Shown here in pieces: positions 9,840 through 18,549 of a stretch of DNA of 64,000 nucleotides. Under the pieces are notes generated by a model. It was not told the origin of the DNA. It searched no databases and saw only the letters and a program-made list of their open reading frames with translations. Both the position numbers and the translations under genes were made by a program. How positions within the stretch are numbered: position 1 is the first letter of the stretch; each line of letters starts with the position of its first letter. Origin of the DNA: Acinetobacter sp. ANC 4169 (GTDB lineage: Bacteria; Pseudomonadota; Gammaproteobacteria; Pseudomonadales; Moraxellaceae); contig NZ_NEGE01000001.1 of NCBI RefSeq assembly GCF_002135355.1, forward strand, positions 234,264 through 298,263, in the 5' to 3' direction.

Positions 9840-10052
9840 TTAGATAGAACTAATCAAAATACCATAACGTGCATTGAGGTAATTCCCCTCACGAATAATA
9901 TCCGCCCCATTGGCATGGTAAACTACTAACTCTTGAGTAAAAGTGTCATAATTGAACGAATCAAAACAATCCTGATGATGGCTTAACCAGACCAAAGTGT
10001 CTGCCAATCGATCAGTTACAATATAAGTATCCGCCGTAAAATCAATGCTCAT
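9840..10052 (-). CDS. Small hypothetical protein
   Basis: The 70-residue protein is acidic and soluble, with no signal peptide, membrane segment or known motif. Its N-terminus reads MSIDFTADTYIVTDRL. Codon use is like the neighbours and it sits between the bioB terminator and an AT-rich spacer, so it is plausibly a real core gene. The next same-strand gene upstream is only the small 10465-10578 frame. Function unknown. Confidence 0.6.
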   Translation of the reverse strand: MSIDFTADTYIVTDRLADTLVWLSHHQDCFDSFNYDTFTQELVVYHANGADIIREGNYLNARYGILISSI

Positions 10053-10198
10053 AAGTACAGTTTCAAACAGTTTTTAGAGGTGTATTGTAACATTCTTATC
10101 CTTTTTTGATTTTTGCTGCTTTCTCAATCATTTTGCTTTTTTTATTTAGTTGCGGTGAGTCATGCTGAAAACATTGTTAGCATGGCAGTATTGTAGAA

Positions 10199-10399
10199 TT
10201 GAGCTCTATAAAGAATATCCAAAATACTGACTGTAGTAGCATTTATGCTTTAGCATCCCAGATTCAAGATATTTCAAACCTAAATAATCAAAATAATTTT
10301 TCTAAAAATACAAAGAATGATAGAGCTCAACTTGCTCAAGTTCGCATTGAAAACCTAGATGACCAATTACATAAAATTTTAATTATTAATTACTATTAA
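10199..10399 (+). CDS. Doubtful small frame before a terminator
   Basis: This 66-codon frame uses TTG as start and has a polar, asparagine- and isoleucine-rich composition with no motif and no clear ribosome-binding site. The one point in its favour is a good terminator 20 bases after its stop. It may instead be non-coding transcript or the decayed edge of the accessory region that begins here. Confidence 0.22.
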   Translation: MSSIKNIQNTDCSSIYALASQIQDISNLNNQNNFSKNTKNDRAQLAQVRIENLDDQLHKILIINYY

Positions 10400-10419
10400 T
10401 TTTTATTTTTTCAAAATTA

Positions 10420-10445
10420 AAAAGTGAGCATTATGCTCACTTTTT
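10420..10445. terminator. Bidirectional intrinsic terminator
   Basis: AAAGTGAGCAT and ATGCTCACTTT form a perfect stem flanked by A and T runs. It sits between a doubtful plus-strand frame and a convergent minus-strand small gene. Confidence 0.85.
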
Positions 10446-10464
10446 AATGTTCAATATAACTCAA

Positions 10465-10578
10465 TTAAAGTGGCTTATTCACTCCACATTTCCTACATTC
10501 CTTATGTTCCCCAATTTCTTCCATGTGTTCATATTCATACACATGTAAGCAAAATAATTTCATAAGTAATTGAAGCAT
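10465..10578 (-). CDS. 37-residue CxxC protein, prophage-type
   Basis: A short minus-strand frame beginning MLQLLMKLFCLHVYEYEHME ends with ECRKCGVNKPL. The GAAGGGAG ribosome-binding sequence lies just upstream of the ATG. A single Cys-x2-Cys plus upstream Cys and His residues suggests a small zinc-binding knuckle. It resembles the tiny zinc-finger proteins (DUF1660-like) found in prophages and islands. It sits at the edge of the accessory region. Real translation is plausible but unproven. Confidence 0.45.
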   Translation of the reverse strand: MLQLLMKLFCLHVYEYEHMEEIGEHKECRKCGVNKPL

Positions 10579-10764
10579 CGTCCCAACTCCCTTCTGATTG
10601 TTTTTAAAATTTAACTTTTTTAAAAATACATTTCATCCCGAAATATCAATGTGATTAAAAAAACATCACCCCCTATTTATTACCATATTTTTATGATAAT
10701 TCAAATAACTTAACCATAATTTATGACAAAAATTACAAAATAAAAATTCCCATTCATACCTTAA

Positions 10765-11321
10765 AGGGCTTTGTTGCATATACCTGTGATGAAGGCTGAT
10801 TAGGCAATACAATTTTCACATAAATAAGCCTGCCCCCAAAAACTTATCGCACAAGCAATTGCTCTTCTTACAATTTACAAGCGAGCTCTAATCAATCGTG
10901 GAAATATCACGATTTGCTTTGATGCTAAAACTCAGAGTAGGCAAAGTCGAATGCCTAAACAAGGACGACATCAAACCTATTTTGATACCGCCATTCAATG
11001 TTGCTTAATGCTTAAATCCCTCTTTCGTTTATCTTTAGCTATGGTCACTGGCTTTGTGCAAAGCTTGATTAAGCTTTGTGGTTTGGATTGAACACCCCCT
11101 GATTATTCCATCATCTATAGAAGGCAAAAGCATATTGATATTGCGATATTAGGAGATAAACTCAGCGCAAGGAATTTTCAGAGTCAGGTTAACGAGATTC
11201 ATGCACGCATAGCAGTGCTGAATAAATTCACCGAATTAGGCAGGCCTCCCCCAAGTAGTTGCTTGAATTTTGCTGGTTTGAGGAATGTTTTAACTTTTAA
11301 ATATTTATGCAACAAAGCCCT
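10765..11321 (+). mobile_element. Internally deleted IS5-family element with decayed transposase
   Basis: Inverted ends AGGGCTTTGTTGCATA and TATGCAACAAAGCCCT bound a 557-base element, flanked on both sides by TTAA, a likely 4-base target duplication. Inside, on the plus strand, lie pieces of an IS5-family transposase: NRGNISICFDAKTQSRQ, then MPKQGRHQTYFDTAIQCCL, a stop codon, and after an internal gap ILGDKLSARNFQSQV near the right end. Full elements of this family are about 850-1000 bases, so a central part is lost and the copy cannot transpose by itself. Confidence 0.85.
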
Positions 11322-11325
11322 TTAA

Positions 11326-11970
11326 AACCATAAACCCACTCCTCCAAATTTGTGCCTTTGATGATTATAGTAGAAAGAGATTTATAACGTTGGGCTCTAT
11401 GGTTTTTACATAAAGACAAGGTTGCGAAATTGATCCACAATAGAATAGAAATTGATAGCCTCGCATTATCTACAATCTAAAGAATGCAAGGTTAGTTGAT
11501 GAATATTAATGAGATAAATCACCTTTTAATAGCAATACACATATATTTCAAATAAATCACCTTTATTTTGTTTCAATACGAAAAATACATCTTTAAGTTA
11601 CTGAAATAATGGTATTTATGCCAAATTTTTATAAATATAATTTCTGAAATACATATCCTGGAACCACGCTTTCTTGGACAGGCATTAGTCTATTTAAAAA
11701 ACTTCTAATCGATAATTTCAAGTTTAAAAAAAATATCAGTCATTCTAAATAATTGAATATGTTATGCATGATGGATGGCTAGAGTTGTTCGATTGGCAGG
11801 GTAACTTAACTCATGGCCCTAGTTATATTTTTTTAAGTTTAATTTTTTATTTTTGATTCAGATTACGGTATAAATAAATTGCATTCTACAAAAAAAATGA
11901 TTAATATTCCGCCGCTTTATAAAAACAAACACAAGTAAAAAAATTTTAAGAAATCGATGGAAATTATAAA
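11326..11970 (+). promoter_or_regulatory. 645-base leader region of the beta-lactam-type operon
   Basis: This very AT-rich non-coding stretch lies between the IS remnant and the first gene of the biosynthetic operon. It must hold the operon promoter, because the ten genes behind it are tightly packed and same-strand. I see no regulator gene and no clear lux-box-like palindrome. Part of it (around 11400-11480) looks unlike the rest in composition and may be old mobile-element debris. Confidence 0.45.
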
Positions 11971-13032
11971 ATGCAAGAGAATAGCAGGAATATTCTAGAA
12001 CTGCCTACTGTAAGAGAGATAAGAACACAACTTAAACCGTTGATGCCTGAAAAGGCTTTTGAATCAAATCCTTCTCAGCTTTTACCACTTACATTACATT
12101 TATTAGTAGTGATCATAAGTATTAGTGCACTACGCTTTAATGATTCGATGATTATATTGCTCATCATTGCAGTTTTAGCAGGTAACAGCATCTTTTGTAT
12201 TGGAAATCTTTGCCATTATCTTGGTCATGGTTTGATTGTGCGAAATAAAAATTGGCGATATTTTACTGAGTATGTATTTTTTGCAACATCACTCACACCT
12301 GCTACCGTTTTTAAAGTTGTACATAATAAATATCATCATGCATATACAAATGGTGACCAAGATACTTTTCGGTGCTTTGCTGAAAAAGAGCGGACAACTA
12401 TACGAACAATATTAAGGTTAATTTTCTTTCCTAATAAAAATATTCCTTGGAATCCATTGGTTCTTATCTCTTATAACCTGGTACTCATGAACCAGATTAT
12501 GGGTGCCATGTTTGGTATTGGAAGAAATGGTAATGTTGTAATGCCAGTTATCCCTACGTACACACCACGCCAGCGTGCCATGGTATGGGCTGAGATGTTG
12601 GGGGTATGCGCATTTTTATTTATTTTGTATTGGCTTGGTGGTGCAGATACATCAGCTGTGATTGGAATTACCTTGAGCTATTTAGTAGCTGCCTCTATTT
12701 CCTGTTTTTATATATACACTCAACATGATACTGAAGAGTTAAGTAACGACAATCATCCCTTAATCAATAGTGTTAGCCTTAATCCCAATCGCTTTTTTGA
12801 CTGGTTGCATCACAATGTAGGCTATCATGTTGAACATCATTTGTTTCCTAATATGAACTATCGTTATGCAAAAGCTCTCTCAGCATTATTGCATCAGCAT
12901 TACCCTCATTACTATAAAGTCCGTCTACGTTTAGAAATCTGGCAACAACTGTTTTGTAATGATATCTACAAGCCTAACCCTGAACAGTCAGCAGCTCCGC
13001 TATACCCCGATCTAGACGAGAAGAGTTCATGA
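11971..13032 (+). CDS. Membrane fatty-acyl desaturase/hydroxylase
   Basis: This is a di-iron integral membrane enzyme with the three histidine boxes of acyl desaturases: HYLGH (82-86), HNKYHH (118-123) and HHNVGYHVEHH (280-290). Hydrophobic pairs of segments lie near residues 40-80 and 200-245. It is 353 residues long, normal for the family. Such enzymes desaturate or hydroxylate acyl chains held on lipid, CoA or carrier protein. As first gene of the operon it is likely to tailor the acyl group of the product. Its stop overlaps the next start in ATGA, indicating coupled translation. Regiochemistry and acyl carrier are unknown. Confidence 0.85.
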   Translation: MQENSRNILELPTVREIRTQLKPLMPEKAFESNPSQLLPLTLHLLVVIISISALRFNDSMIILLIIAVLAGNSIFCIGNLCHYLGHGLIVRNKNWRYFTEYVFFATSLTPATVFKVVHNKYHHAYTNGDQDTFRCFAEKERTTIRTILRLIFFPNKNIPWNPLVLISYNLVLMNQIMGAMFGIGRNGNVVMPVIPTYTPRQRAMVWAEMLGVCAFLFILYWLGGADTSAVIGITLSYLVAASISCFYIYTQHDTEELSNDNHPLINSVSLNPNRFFDWLHHNVGYHVEHHLFPNMNYRYAKALSALLHQHYPHYYKVRLRLEIWQQLFCNDIYKPNPEQSAAPLYPDLDEKSS

Positions 13033-14531
13033 AAATGAACTATGAAAACAATTTCCAGACTAATGAATCAATCAATGATGAATATCAGGATATCATTATC
13101 GTTGGTGCTGGATTGTCTGGTATTGCAGCTGCATATTATTTAAAACGACAATGTCCACATAAATCAATACGATTGCTAGAATCTCGTGATCGAGTCGGTG
13201 GTACATGGGATTTATTTAGCTATCCAGGTGTACGTTCTGATTCAGACATGTATACATTTGGTTTTAGCTTTCAGCCGTGGTCTGCTCAGCAGTCAATTGC
13301 AGATGGTAATGATATCCGTGACTACATTGAAAAAACTGCCGCTGAACAGGATGTTCTTAAATCAATTGATTTTGGCTGCCAATTAATAACAGCAAGCTGG
13401 TGCAGCAAGTCAGCACACTGGACATTGACTGTCCAGCGCAGTGGACGTGAAAAAACCGATACGATCCGTTGTTGTTTTCTGATTTTTTGTACTGGTTGTT
13501 ATGATCATAAATTAGGCTATAAACCGCAGTTTACTGGTGAATCTTTATTTAAAGGTGAAATTATTCATCCACAGCAATGGCCGAATCATCTCGACTATAC
13601 TGGTAAACACATCGTAGTTATTGGGTCAGGAGCGACAGCAATTACCCTAGTACCTACTATGGCAAAGACAGCAGCTCATGTCACCATGTTGCAACGCTCC
13701 CCCTCATATATCATGAGTATGCCACGCAAAGACCCATTTGCATATTTGTTACGCTGGGTATTACCGGCATTCATGGTACATCACATTTTGCGCTGGAAAA
13801 ATGCACTTTTTTATACGATATCTTTTGGAATTGCACGTAAATTTCCGCGCCTAGCCCGTATTTTCCTAAAGAGTCATATGTCTCGTGCAGCAGGCCCTGA
13901 TATTGATGCCAAACATCTTTCACCATCCTATATGCCTTGGGATCAGCGAGTATTGGTAACAACGGATGGTGAATTATTCAAGGCGCTACGTGAAGGCCAA
14001 GTCTCAATCTGTACTGCTGACGTGCAAGAATTTACCCCTCAAGGTGTATTGACCAATACAGGTGAACTGCTTAAGGCCGATATTATTGTTACCGCTACAG
14101 GCTTCAACATGCAGTATCTTGGAGGCGTGTTTGTAAGTATTGATGGTGATGAATTTAATATTGGTAATTCCGTGCTTTATCGTGGTTGTATGCTGTCTGG
14201 TTTACCAAATACAGCCATGTTATTTGGTTATACCAACTCCTCTTGGACACTAAAAGCAGAAGCATCTATGCGCTTTTTTTGTCGCATGATTAATTATATG
14301 GATCAACAGGGGCTGAATACCGGAACCCCAACCATTGATCAGTCTCATATAGAAACAGAGCCATTTTTAGAAATGACCTCAGGATATATCGGACGCGCTG
14401 CTGGATACATCCCTCTTCAAGGCCGGTCTTATCCATGGCGATTAAAACAAAATTACCTCTACGATCTGGCGGTACTACAATTTGGCCGGATCAACGATGG
14501 CGTATTGAAATTTACTAAAGCTGAAAAGTGA
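13029..14531 (+). CDS. Baeyer-Villiger-type flavin monooxygenase
   Basis: The protein has an FAD-binding GAGLSG (26-31), RVGGTWDLFSYPGVRSDSD (55-73), a type I Baeyer-Villiger fingerprint FKGEIIHPQQWP (174-185, FxGxxxHxxxWP), and an NADPH-binding GSGATA (199-204). It most resembles the EthA/AlmA branch, which acts on ketones or long alkanes in Acinetobacter and mycobacteria. At 500 residues it is full length. It is translationally coupled to the desaturase by a four-base overlap. In this operon it may oxygenate the acyl chain or, less likely, the beta-lactam scaffold. Substrate unknown. Confidence 0.88.
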   Translation: MKMNYENNFQTNESINDEYQDIIIVGAGLSGIAAAYYLKRQCPHKSIRLLESRDRVGGTWDLFSYPGVRSDSDMYTFGFSFQPWSAQQSIADGNDIRDYIEKTAAEQDVLKSIDFGCQLITASWCSKSAHWTLTVQRSGREKTDTIRCCFLIFCTGCYDHKLGYKPQFTGESLFKGEIIHPQQWPNHLDYTGKHIVVIGSGATAITLVPTMAKTAAHVTMLQRSPSYIMSMPRKDPFAYLLRWVLPAFMVHHILRWKNALFYTISFGIARKFPRLARIFLKSHMSRAAGPDIDAKHLSPSYMPWDQRVLVTTDGELFKALREGQVSICTADVQEFTPQGVLTNTGELLKADIIVTATGFNMQYLGGVFVSIDGDEFNIGNSVLYRGCMLSGLPNTAMLFGYTNSSWTLKAEASMRFFCRMINYMDQQGLNTGTPTIDQSHIETEPFLEMTSGYIGRAAGYIPLQGRSYPWRLKQNYLYDLAVLQFGRINDGVLKFTKAEK

Positions 14532-14567
14532 CCTACCACTACAAAGTCATCCCTAAATTAATAACAA

Positions 14568-16085
14568 ATGGACTTAGCCATGGACAATATTTATAAAAGA
14601 TTCCACCAAACAGCCATACGACTACCGAATAAGTGTGCAATTCGCTATGAACAACGTAGCATTGACTATCAAAATTTACTTCAAGCAGTAGAACGGGTTG
14701 GTAAACAGTTTGAACAGGCTAACCTTATACCAGGAACGGTAATAGCCCTATATTGTGATAATACTATTGAATATATTGTTGCTTATCTAGCAGCGGCTCG
14801 CAATCAGTTGGTGCTAGCTACACTTGATGTCCGTTATACCGATGCTGAATTAGCTGCTATTGTTGCAGAGTCTAGACCTGAATACATACTTGTTGAGAAA
14901 GACCGTCCTTTTGTTCACTCAGTATCAGCCGGACTTGAGTCTGGTCACATTATTGAAGTTCAAGATGATTTATCCCTATTCCTCATTCCCCTTAATCATC
15001 AGCTCCCACGTCATCCAGAGTTGACACCGACAGATTTTATCATTCAATACTCATCTGGCTCCACGGGAACTCCCAAGGGAATCAGATTAAGCCAATATGG
15101 CTTAATCAATAAACTGGAAAACTGGATTGCAACACTTTCTATCCTTGAGGATGATGTATTACTCAACACCCTCACCTTGAGTCACTGTTATGGCATGTAT
15201 GTGCATACTTTGACTGCACTATTTAGTGGTGCGACAGTCGTTATGCTCAATTTGGCCATGCTAACGCCACGTCGTATCGCCACAACTATTGAGGAACAAG
15301 GAGTAACAGTATTTGGTTCACTACCTTATATGTATCAATTACTGGCAGATCTCCCACAAAACTACCAACCCGATTTCACACAAGTACGCTATTTCATTTC
15401 GGGCAGCGCACCGCTAAACGAGAAAACAGCGAAAGATTTTATGCTGCGCTTTAATCGTCCGATTAATCAGGTATTTGGCCTGACGGAAATTGGGTTAATA
15501 ACCTTCAACCGCAATGTGAACGATGTAATGTCTACGGGTTGCCTGACAGCAAATATGGAAGCTCGTATTATTAATGCACAAGGCGAAGATGTTGCAGAGG
15601 GTGAAGTTGGAGAATTACTCGTGCGCTGTGCCTCCATGGCAAATGGCTATTTAGGTCATAGTGAGGAAGAGAAAAATAATTTTGTTGATGGCTGGCTACA
15701 TACTCAAGATTTTGTATACCGTAGCAACGATTATTTCTATGTTGCTGGGCGAAAATCACATTTTATTAATGTCGGTGGCAACAAAGTCAGTCCTGTGGAA
15801 ATTGAAGCTTGCTTAACTACTCATCCTGCAGTGAAAGAAGCTGCCGTTGCAGGTATAAATGATGATTATACCGGAGAACAGATTATTGCCTTTGTAGTCA
15901 TGGCTCACCCAGCCACTTCCTCAGAGCTATTAGTCCATTGTCGAGCATATCTTGCAGCATATAAGGTTCCTACACGCATCATACAAGTTAGTAGCATCCC
16001 CAAATCACCGCTTGGAAAAATACTTAAAAAAAATCTCCTGGAAGACTGGCTTCGAGAAAGCAATCAATCGGTGCAAAAGGTATAA
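14568..16085 (+). CDS. AMP-forming acyl-CoA/ACP ligase
   Basis: This is an adenylating enzyme of the acyl-CoA synthetase/NRPS A-domain superfamily. It has the phosphate loop YSSGSTGTPKGI (about 160-172), FGLTEIGLITFN for the adenylate, DGWLHTQDF, and the C-terminal KSPLGKILKKNL with the catalytic lysine. With 505 residues it has both N- and C-terminal domains. It probably activates a fatty or other carboxylic acid and loads it on the nearby carrier protein or CoA. A second ATG at 14580 has the better upstream GGA. The stop directly abuts the next start codon. Confidence 0.87.
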   Translation: MDLAMDNIYKRFHQTAIRLPNKCAIRYEQRSIDYQNLLQAVERVGKQFEQANLIPGTVIALYCDNTIEYIVAYLAAARNQLVLATLDVRYTDAELAAIVAESRPEYILVEKDRPFVHSVSAGLESGHIIEVQDDLSLFLIPLNHQLPRHPELTPTDFIIQYSSGSTGTPKGIRLSQYGLINKLENWIATLSILEDDVLLNTLTLSHCYGMYVHTLTALFSGATVVMLNLAMLTPRRIATTIEEQGVTVFGSLPYMYQLLADLPQNYQPDFTQVRYFISGSAPLNEKTAKDFMLRFNRPINQVFGLTEIGLITFNRNVNDVMSTGCLTANMEARIINAQGEDVAEGEVGELLVRCASMANGYLGHSEEEKNNFVDGWLHTQDFVYRSNDYFYVAGRKSHFINVGGNKVSPVEIEACLTTHPAVKEAAVAGINDDYTGEQIIAFVVMAHPATSSELLVHCRAYLAAYKVPTRIIQVSSIPKSPLGKILKKNLLEDWLRESNQSVQKV

Positions 16086-17453
16086 ATGATGACCTCATAT
16101 ACAATAAGCGGCTATCGATCTGACTTTGTTGCCCCAGAATCCAGTGTAGCAATTCATCAAACACTCTCTGTGGTTGATCAAGCTATTTCACACATGCCTG
16201 TACACAACCTGTTGTTATATCCAGGTTTACCCAATTTTTCACAAATGCGGGCTGCACTCGTAGAGACACTATCTATACAACCCGATTTTTCCGGACGTTT
16301 ACGTCGAAACTGGCGTGATCTCGGACGTGTGCGAATATGTAATTCAGAAGCAGGTATATTGCTTGAAGAGCAGCAGGTAAATGCTCCTGCAAGCGCTATT
16401 AATCTGCGATGTCCTGATCAAGCATTAATTTTTTCAGCACCTGAACCAGCGGCAAGCGTTGTTAATCAAGATGAGCCTCTGATACGGTTAAGAATCAGCC
16501 GCCTTTCCGATGGATCAGCTGTGCTTGGAATTTGCACGATACATAGCCTCACCGATGGCGGTGGACTGAGTCTTTTTTTACACAATCTTGCCCGAATACT
16601 TCGTGGTCAACCTGCTCAGCCCGTAGAGTTGGGACGCTATGATATTGAACACGACTTCAATGACTGGCGACATGGTTTGAAGATGCAGCAAGCAACTATT
16701 CAGCGCACTCTCTTCTGTCCAAGTCGAGACATCCAGCAAGTATACAATGGCTTGAATAGCATAAAACGCAAATTTTCACCCCATCAAAAGCCACATGCAA
16801 ATATCAAACCTGCTTTGTATGTTTGTATTGACCAAAGTGGTGTAGAGCAGCTGTATAAACAACATGGTGTAGTTGTGGGTCATGTATTAAATGCCATGGT
16901 GTTGCAAGCATTGTCGAAGACCCGTTTTGCTCAAGGCAAGCACTGTATTATGTATGTTCCTGTACTGGATGTCCGAGGACGTATTTATCCAGATAACTAC
17001 ACAGGCAATGCTGTACTCATGGGCGTTTCAGAAGTAGCTATGTCATTGGTTCAAGAAGATAACCTGAAGTCTTTAGGACTAAAACTATTTGCTGACAACA
17101 TGAAAGCCCTAAAAAAAGATTCTTTGCGTGCTTTTATTTCATTGATGCGTTTTTTTCGAGCTGAGATTTTTTTTCATCTGCTTAAAAATGAAGTATCGAT
17201 CATGATTGATAATATCAGCGAACTATCTTTTGCCTCTGTTGACTTAGGTTACGGCGTACCAAACCACATACAAATGCCGCCTCCATCCGGTATCCGGATG
17301 CCGTTCGTTTATATTTACCGCACCCAAGATGGCGGACTAATGTTTCAACTGTCTAACCCATTTGGTGACTGCAGCGAGTTTTGTGAACAGTTAGCAATAA
17401 CAGTAAACAAAAATTTGCCAGGTCACGGCAGTATCATAAAGACTGAAGGATAA
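16086..17453 (+). CDS. BAHD-like/condensation-superfamily acyltransferase
   Basis: This 455-residue CoA-dependent acyltransferase-fold protein has the catalytic HxxxD in IHSLTDGGG (His153, Asp157) and a second motif DLGYG near residue 380. That pairing, HxxxD plus DFGWG-like, is the hallmark of BAHD acyltransferases, which acylate alcohols or amines; NRPS condensation and PapA/WES proteins share only the first motif. Here it most likely transfers an acyl group, activated by the adjacent ligase and carrier protein, to an amine or hydroxyl of the product. The gene starts immediately after the ligase stop. Acceptor and donor are inferred. Confidence 0.75.
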   Translation: MMTSYTISGYRSDFVAPESSVAIHQTLSVVDQAISHMPVHNLLLYPGLPNFSQMRAALVETLSIQPDFSGRLRRNWRDLGRVRICNSEAGILLEEQQVNAPASAINLRCPDQALIFSAPEPAASVVNQDEPLIRLRISRLSDGSAVLGICTIHSLTDGGGLSLFLHNLARILRGQPAQPVELGRYDIEHDFNDWRHGLKMQQATIQRTLFCPSRDIQQVYNGLNSIKRKFSPHQKPHANIKPALYVCIDQSGVEQLYKQHGVVVGHVLNAMVLQALSKTRFAQGKHCIMYVPVLDVRGRIYPDNYTGNAVLMGVSEVAMSLVQEDNLKSLGLKLFADNMKALKKDSLRAFISLMRFFRAEIFFHLLKNEVSIMIDNISELSFASVDLGYGVPNHIQMPPPSGIRMPFVYIYRTQDGGLMFQLSNPFGDCSEFCEQLAITVNKNLPGHGSIIKTEG

Positions 17454-17458
17454 AAATA

Positions 17459-17689
17459 ATGCCAATACTTCATGATATGGATGCAATCCTACGAGAAGAA
17501 CTAGGACGTCGTAACTGCTTTCCAGAGCATATTCAGCCTGAAGACCAGCTGACCTCTTTGGGATTTGATTCATCCAGCGTGCTAAGAGTGATTTCTGTAA
17601 TGGAAGAGCACTACGAGCTTGACTACGAGAAAATGACAGATGGTCTTTGGACTGTTGCTGATCTGCTTCGACTCATTTCATCAAAGTAG
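17459..17689 (+). CDS. Acyl carrier protein
   Basis: The stand-alone carrier protein is 76 residues. The phosphopantetheine attachment motif is LGFDSSSVLRVISVMEE, with Ser38 following Asp37 in the usual DS position. Flanking helices and acidic character fit the family. GAAGGAT lies just before the ATG, six bases after the acyltransferase stop. The operon supplies its own phosphopantetheinyl transferase at the far end, so this carrier is probably dedicated to the pathway, holding the acyl chain between ligase, desaturase and acyltransferase. Confidence 0.85.
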   Translation: MPILHDMDAILREELGRRNCFPEHIQPEDQLTSLGFDSSSVLRVISVMEEHYELDYEKMTDGLWTVADLLRLISSK

Positions 17690-17700
17690 AGCGCTACCGT

Positions 17701-18549
17701 ATGAATTACAAAATTTTTAAAGTGCCTTATGAAGAAGGGGCTTATTGGCGCAAGGGTGCAGGGCGTGGTCCAGATGCTATTTATGAGCATCTGCAACGAG
17801 CACATCCACAGTCAGTTTCAGGTGACGCTAATCTAGGAATCCGGTTTTCATCTTTTCCAGTACAATTAGTCAGTCATTCCCCTTATTCCAAAAGTGGCTA
17901 TTTGGCAACAATTGAACAGGCTATTACCGATAGTTTGGACAAGCAGTTTTTCCCTGTAATTTTGGGGGGCGACCACGCTATTACTTTACCTATTATCCGT
18001 GCTTTTTCAGCGAAATATGGAGTTAAACAGTTTGGCATCATCCATATTGATGCACACTCCGATACTTTTCCTCCTGTAGATGGCTACAAATATCATCATG
18101 GGGCCGTATTTAGAAATATCGTTGAAGAAGGTCTCGTTGCACCAAAAAATATTCATCAAATTGGTGTTCGCGGTTTATGTGGCGATGGCTGGATGTCCTT
18201 TGTGGAAGAACAAGGAATTAACTTAGTGCATATGGACAAGTTTCGTGCTCTCGGTTGCAGTCTTCATTCTCTCAAGCTTAGAAAAGATATCCCCTACTAC
18301 GTTAGCATCGATATTGACTCAGTAGATCCTGCATTTGCTCCGGGTACTGGAACGCCTGTGCCAGGCGGCTTTAGCTCCGCTGAAATACTATTGCTAGCCA
18401 GACAAATTAGCACATTAGATGTAATCGGTTTTGATCTCGTTGAAGTCGCTCCTGTTTATGACCATGCCGATATTACGTCATTGTTAGCAGCCCATATTGT
18501 CGCTGAATTAATGATTAATATTAGTGCCTATAAGAAAGTGAGTACCTGA
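17701..18549 (+). CDS. pah: Proclavaminate amidinohydrolase-like ureohydrolase
   Basis: This manganese ureohydrolase of the arginase/agmatinase fold carries all metal ligands: GGDH (His92), HIDAHSD (Asp117, His119, Asp121) and SIDIDSVDP (Asp204, Asp206). Around them YHHGAVFRNIVEEGLV and AFAPGTGTPVPGG follow the pattern I remember of the clavulanate enzyme PAH, which removes the guanidino group as urea after ring formation. It is 282 residues, ~30 shorter at the N-terminus than PAH. Its position beside BLS and CeaS homologues argues for that role over plain agmatinase, but residues alone do not exclude agmatine. It overlaps the next start in TGATG. Confidence 0.82.
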   Translation: MNYKIFKVPYEEGAYWRKGAGRGPDAIYEHLQRAHPQSVSGDANLGIRFSSFPVQLVSHSPYSKSGYLATIEQAITDSLDKQFFPVILGGDHAITLPIIRAFSAKYGVKQFGIIHIDAHSDTFPPVDGYKYHHGAVFRNIVEEGLVAPKNIHQIGVRGLCGDGWMSFVEEQGINLVHMDKFRALGCSLHSLKLRKDIPYYVSIDIDSVDPAFAPGTGTPVPGGFSSAEILLLARQISTLDVIGFDLVEVAPVYDHADITSLLAAHIVAELMINISAYKKVST

